NCBI GenBank assembly: GCA_963788285.1
Contig: CAWBGB010000012.1
Span: 598,656 to 662,655 of the forward strand
Length of the DNA: 64,000 bases
Reading direction: 5' to 3'
Origin: Alicyclobacillus_A sp963788285
Lineage (GTDB): Bacteria; Bacillota; Bacilli; Alicyclobacillales; Alicyclobacillaceae
Part shown: piece after piece, positions 61,032-64,000 of the stretch
Layout of the letters: every line of letters begins with the position of its first letter
Numbering within the stretch: the stretch's first letter is position 1
Notes under the pieces: generated by a model
What the model was told of the DNA's origin: nothing
What the model saw: only the letters and a program-made list of their open reading frames with translations
Database searches by the model: none
Made by a program: the position numbers and the translations under genes

Positions 61032-61445
61032 TTACTTATTCCAATCTGGAATGTCGAACCTCTTACATTCAATCGGGGAAGCATCAGAATTGAGCTTCTT
61101 AATGACGTCCGTGTACTGCTCATTTGCTTTGAAATACGTGAGAATCGCAATGGCCTTTTCACGAGGAATGCCTGCGTATCTCAGCGCAAACTCAATTTGA
61201 TAATAACCTTTGAGTCCGTTCAGCTTTTCCTCGTCGTCGAAGTACGGCTGTAGTACGTCCGCGACGGCTGTAATCTCATCGTCAGTTATCCATCCCACTT
61301 CACTCAGCTGCCGGTCGATTACTGGCTCGAATCCATTCAGCAAACCGTAAATCTCGGCGTCGCGCGCAGTACACAGATTAGGATCTATCCTCTTCTGCGT
61401 TCTGTAGATTTCACCTAATAGCTTGGCAAACATGAGTTTCTCCAT
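61032..61445 (-). CDS. Hypothetical accessory-region protein
   Basis: 137 residues from ATG at 61445 with GGGAGGAGG upstream. KLMFAKLLGEIYRTQKRIDP, EVGWITDDEITAVADVLQPY and YYQIEFALRYAGIPREKAIA indicate an all-helical protein. No Cys-pair or catalytic motif; no family recognised. Good ribosome site and coding bias support a real gene. Confidence 0.6.
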   Translation of the reverse strand: MEKLMFAKLLGEIYRTQKRIDPNLCTARDAEIYGLLNGFEPVIDRQLSEVGWITDDEITAVADVLQPYFDDEEKLNGLKGYYQIEFALRYAGIPREKAIAILTYFKANEQYTDVIKKLNSDASPIECKRFDIPDWNK

Positions 61446-61558
61446 AGAACCACCTCCTCCCGCATCCATATTCATTGATCGGTAGGAGAATTCTTCTTTT
61501 GTAGGGTTGTTTTATGAAAATGAAAAAACCCGCTGAAGCGAGTGCTCTGTCAATCGTC

Positions 61559-61693
61559 TTAACAAACCGGCGTTGTTGTGCAGGTCGTGGTATATCCGCC
61601 GTGATGCGGAATCAGCAGGATGAATAAAACGTAGATAATCAAGAACACGACTGCCCATCGGGTGAAACCGCCGAAACATCCACCATCGTACAC
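61559..61693 (-). CDS. YjcZ-family sporulation miniprotein
   Basis: 44 residues from GTG at 61693 (AAGGGGTTGG upstream). YDGGCFGGFTRWAVVFLIIY then VLFILLIPHHGG and the same Thr/Cys tail as 42321-42455, from which it differs by about one residue. A terminator (AAAAAACCCGCTGAAGCGAG) follows on the minus strand. Confidence 0.85.
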   Translation of the reverse strand: MYDGGCFGGFTRWAVVFLIIYVLFILLIPHHGGYTTTCTTTPVC

Positions 61694-61763
61694 GGACCAA
61701 CCCCTTCGGTCAGCATGACTCATTCTACGAAGTCATGAACCGATGAGAAGCGGCGGGTGTCCT

Positions 61764-61839
61764 GTCCGCTGTTATCACACAACGTACGAAGCGGAACCTG
61801 TACCCTTGGAGACTCCTGTCCCTATGCAACAAAGGCACC
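61764..61839 (-). repeat. Conserved 70-bp hairpin element, copy 3
   Basis: Same element as at 41825 and 42166, again immediately upstream of a YjcZ-type gene on the minus strand. Confidence 0.75.
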
Positions 61840-62000
61840 CGCAGTAGCGGGTGCCAGCAATCACCCTTGAAGGATGTTTAACCCATAACATCCATGCTAC
61901 TAATTTACTACAGTTTTACCCTGCGCAATCGGGATGTTGCTGGGGTTCTGTTGGGGTTTTACTGGGGTGTTTTTTCACCTCAGCCCATAAGCCCACCGGT

Positions 62001-62175
62001 AGTGTCCCGTCAAGTGGTGTAAATTGCTTGAGTGCAATTACTGCGTGACACGGATCATTTATGTAAAACTGACGTGGGTGCCGGTAACTCCTGTTCCTGA
62101 GTTCCCATCAGTCTCGCCATCATACAGGCATTTTTACCGTTAATCAGAAATAGTCAAAGAAAGACGATTGTTCTG
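62001..62175 (-). mobile_element. IS256-family end remnant
   Basis: AGTGTCCCGTCAAGTGGTGT and the next 110 bases match the end of the IS256 fragment at 52427, including decayed last codons of the transposase. The rest of the element is gone; it abuts the truncated SDR gene. Confidence 0.75.
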
Positions 62176-62646
62176 ATGTCATCGCTCTCTGTGCCGTGTA
62201 CGCCTCCTTTCTTCGCAGCATACGCTGCAACCAAACACGCGCTTCACGGACTCGCTCTGTCGTTACGGCAAGAATTGAGACCAGAAGGAATTCGTGTACT
62301 AATGATAGCACCAGGTCCTGTGGAAACATCGTTAATCGAGGCGTATATTCATCGGGAAATGTATCGATTACCACCTGGAATTCCAGTGTTGGAACCAAAA
62401 AAGACGGCACATCAAATAGTTAAGGCCGTCAGCCGGGGTAAACAAGACGTTATTATTCCAAATCGAATGGGTTGGGCGGCTCGCCTTGCCTACGCGTTTC
62501 CTTCGTTAGTTGAATCGTACTATCGTTTGTCGGTCCCTGACTGGAACAATACGATTCAAAACGAAATTGAAAAACAGAGACGTAACCATCATCTGACGAG
62601 CCTCCAACCCAATCGCATGACTACGCCATCGGAACTTGAGGAATAA
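62176..62646 (+). pseudogene. SDR-family oxidoreductase, N-terminal half missing
   Basis: From about 62176 the frame reads PPFFAAYAATKHALHGLALS, LRQELRPEGIRVLMIAPGPV and ETSLIEAYIHREMY: the Y-x-x-x-K active site and following helix of short-chain dehydrogenases. The glycine-rich NAD(P)-binding half should precede it but is replaced by IS256 debris. No ribosome site at the frame start. The 3' end overlaps the convergent aldolase gene by 26 bases. Confidence 0.8.
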
Positions 62647-63706
62647 TTTTGCCGTCAATCCGTTCAAAAATATCGTCGAGGTCTCGACCGGTAATGGTCA
62701 AACCATGGTTTTTCAGCCCGATGATGGCTCGGTCAGGGTTGTCTGCCTGCCGAACTTGCTCTGCTACTGCGCGGGCAAGTTCCACTGTTCCGCAGGGGTA
62801 GTTAATTTGCGTTGAGGGAATCCCATCCATCCAGGCATGAATGTGAACGATGGCGCCCACTGTCGGGTGCTCAGTATAGATCATCCAATGTTCGATTGCG
62901 TCAACGGACACTCTTCGAGGTGTAACGGTAGGTGGTACGCTTAGTCGCATGGCTTTACGATCCGCATCAAACCGCTTCACGAGAAGCATGTCTTCCCCTA
63001 TACGACGCAAATTCCCCTTGTTGACTCCACTCGCGCTCATCCAAAAGCGCTGTTCATCTTTCCGTGCGCTTAAATTACCGTAGCTTAGCCCACCGATCCC
63101 GTACAGTCGCTTAACATGTCGAAAATCTTCCGGCGGCAAGATTTCCTGTATCGGAAATGGTGCCGGAAACAAGTTCATTTCGTCGATTTTCCTAGCAGCA
63201 TGCCGAACTTGTTCCGTGATTTCATCCCCTTCCCACAACTCCTCAGGAAGGTCAGGTTCAAATTCGTTATCAATGATCAAATTGGAAGAAGCCAAGGGTT
63301 CCATGCGCTGGTAAATATACTCGAAGTACCTATCAGCCTGGCCGCTTTCATAAGGAACGGAATAATATCCTTGTTCCAGTGTCACGAAGTATGTATTCAG
63401 GCGTTCGTCCGTGTTTACGATGAAAACGAGCAAGTTAGAAAGCGTTCGAATCAAGGTTGGATAGGCGGATCGAAGGACGTTTTGAGGCTGCTCGTTCGTC
63501 TCTACAACTGAAATGACATACGTCGCCTGTGCTTTACGACGAAACGGACGTGGGACGTTGGGATCAACGAAATTAAAAACAAGTCGAATATCCTTTTCGG
63601 TTGGATTCACAAAGACATGTCCATGTTTCTGAAGGACTTGATGGACCCCATCCATGAACCACCTCTGAACGTGAGAGGTCACTTGGCCAGATACGGTGTA
63701 GAGCAT
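62621..63706 (-). CDS. Class II aldolase/adducin family protein with N-terminal extension
   Basis: 361 residues, AGGAGGG before ATG. Residues 1-150 are an extension without a known fold (RLVFNFVDPNVPRPFRRKAQ; TLEQGYYSVPYESGQADRYF). The class II aldolase domain follows: YGIGGLSYGNLSARKDEQRF, FWMSASGVNKGNL, VGAIVHIHAWMDGIPS (zinc His-x-His), CGTVELARAVAEQV and AIIGLKNHGLTITGRDLDDI (third His). Members are aldolases, epimerases or dehydratases of sugar phosphates using a divalent metal. The extension and absence of sugar genes leave the substrate open. Confidence 0.85.
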   Translation of the reverse strand: MLYTVSGQVTSHVQRWFMDGVHQVLQKHGHVFVNPTEKDIRLVFNFVDPNVPRPFRRKAQATYVISVVETNEQPQNVLRSAYPTLIRTLSNLLVFIVNTDERLNTYFVTLEQGYYSVPYESGQADRYFEYIYQRMEPLASSNLIIDNEFEPDLPEELWEGDEITEQVRHAARKIDEMNLFPAPFPIQEILPPEDFRHVKRLYGIGGLSYGNLSARKDEQRFWMSASGVNKGNLRRIGEDMLLVKRFDADRKAMRLSVPPTVTPRRVSVDAIEHWMIYTEHPTVGAIVHIHAWMDGIPSTQINYPCGTVELARAVAEQVRQADNPDRAIIGLKNHGLTITGRDLDDIFERIDGKIIPQVPMA

Positions 63707-63804
63707 AGCATACCCTCCTGCACACTAAATTATGGATAGTTTTCAACTAAATTCCGTATGTCTATTCTTTCAAATTCACCGAATTTGAAGCGGACAGTGA
63801 ACGG

Positions 63805-64000
63805 TTAGCAAGGCGACACTTGAGCATCTGTTTGCATTTCTGCAACACGGTTTCCTCCGTATTCTTGGATGAGGCGATGCTTTGAAATAGCAACAAGTTT
63901 AGGGCTAAAGATATCTGGGTGTGACTTAGACAAAACGTATGCGTTCGGATTCGCCATACGCAAAATGTTGCGTAAGTACCAGGCTAGAAAACGATGTGTA
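63805..64000 (-). CDS. C-terminal part of an unidentified gene (cut by window edge)
   Basis: An open minus-strand frame enters from the right edge and ends at TAA 63805-63807: HRFLAWYLRNILRMANPNAY, VLSKSHPDIFSPKLVAISKH, RLIQEYGGNRVAEM, about 64 residues. Coding character is good (regular codon use, no stops), but I do not recognise the family from this end. It is upstream of the aldolase-family gene in the same direction, about 100 bases away. Confidence 0.55.
   Translation of the reverse strand, partial: THRFLAWYLRNILRMANPNAYVLSKSHPDIFSPKLVAISKHRLIQEYGGNRVAEMQTDAQVSPC

Overview
The window looks like chromosome from a spore-forming, probably acidophilic Firmicute close to Alicyclobacillus (family-level inference only). 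Pointers are strong AGGAGG-type ribosome sites, YjcZ-type sporulation miniproteins, spmA/spmB remnants, a kumamolisin-type S53 peptidase remnant, a B-type succinate dehydrogenase operon, SPW-repeat and VanW proteins. No rRNA or tRNA gene was recognised.

Region by region. (1) 0-15 kb is mostly ordinary core genome: aldo/keto reductase end, NlpC/P60-like pseudoenzyme, methyltransferase, thioredoxin-like protein, an operon of a Gly/Ser-rich membrane protein, ApbE flavin transferase, short ferric-reductase-like protein and CDP-alcohol phosphatidyltransferase, then msrA, an ADP-ribosylglycohydrolase, an AT-richer pair (AdoMet-decarboxylase homologue plus SET protein) and sdhCAB. (2) 15-18 kb is a graveyard: flavin reductase, kynurenine formamidase and a large WXG/LXG-like secreted protein, all with multiple lesions. 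(3) 18-29 kb carries a site-2 protease, a HesB-like protein, an IS4-type remnant, a SEC-C miniprotein and a very G+C-rich SWIM-SNF2 helicase lying between two ~220-bp direct repeats, then IS1595, an amino-acid permease and a GNAT enzyme. (4) 29-34 kb holds IS256 inside a dead S53 peptidase gene, IS110 and a truncated Nif3-like gene. (5) 34-48.5 kb is accessory DNA: an anchored protein, a LigD-type DNA ligase next to a broken SRAP gene, many small minus-strand genes, YjcZ genes, and a nested ISL3-in-IS21-in-gene insertion. (6) 48.7-53 kb has another IS (with 4-bp target duplication) whose ends resemble those of a 119-bp MITE present three times, plus gene fragments. (7) 53-58 kb is core-like again: threonine synthase, VanW protein, EamA transporter, a dead spmA/spmB locus, panD. 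(8) 58.8-62 kb repeats much of the accessory material of 38.5-42.5 kb in a more decayed state, followed by IS256 debris, a headless SDR gene and a class II aldolase-family gene.

The strongest unexplained signals are: a ~130-bp element present twice (33.6 and 58.9 kb) whose long-range stem shows a compensatory C-G to T-A change; the 119-bp MITE family with its likely parent IS; the recurrent decayed tails of the SRAP gene; the AdoMetDC-like/SET pair with an altered self-cleavage site; and the ApbE operon with a possible C-terminal flavin-attachment motif. No complete, clearly new defence or metabolic system is demonstrated.
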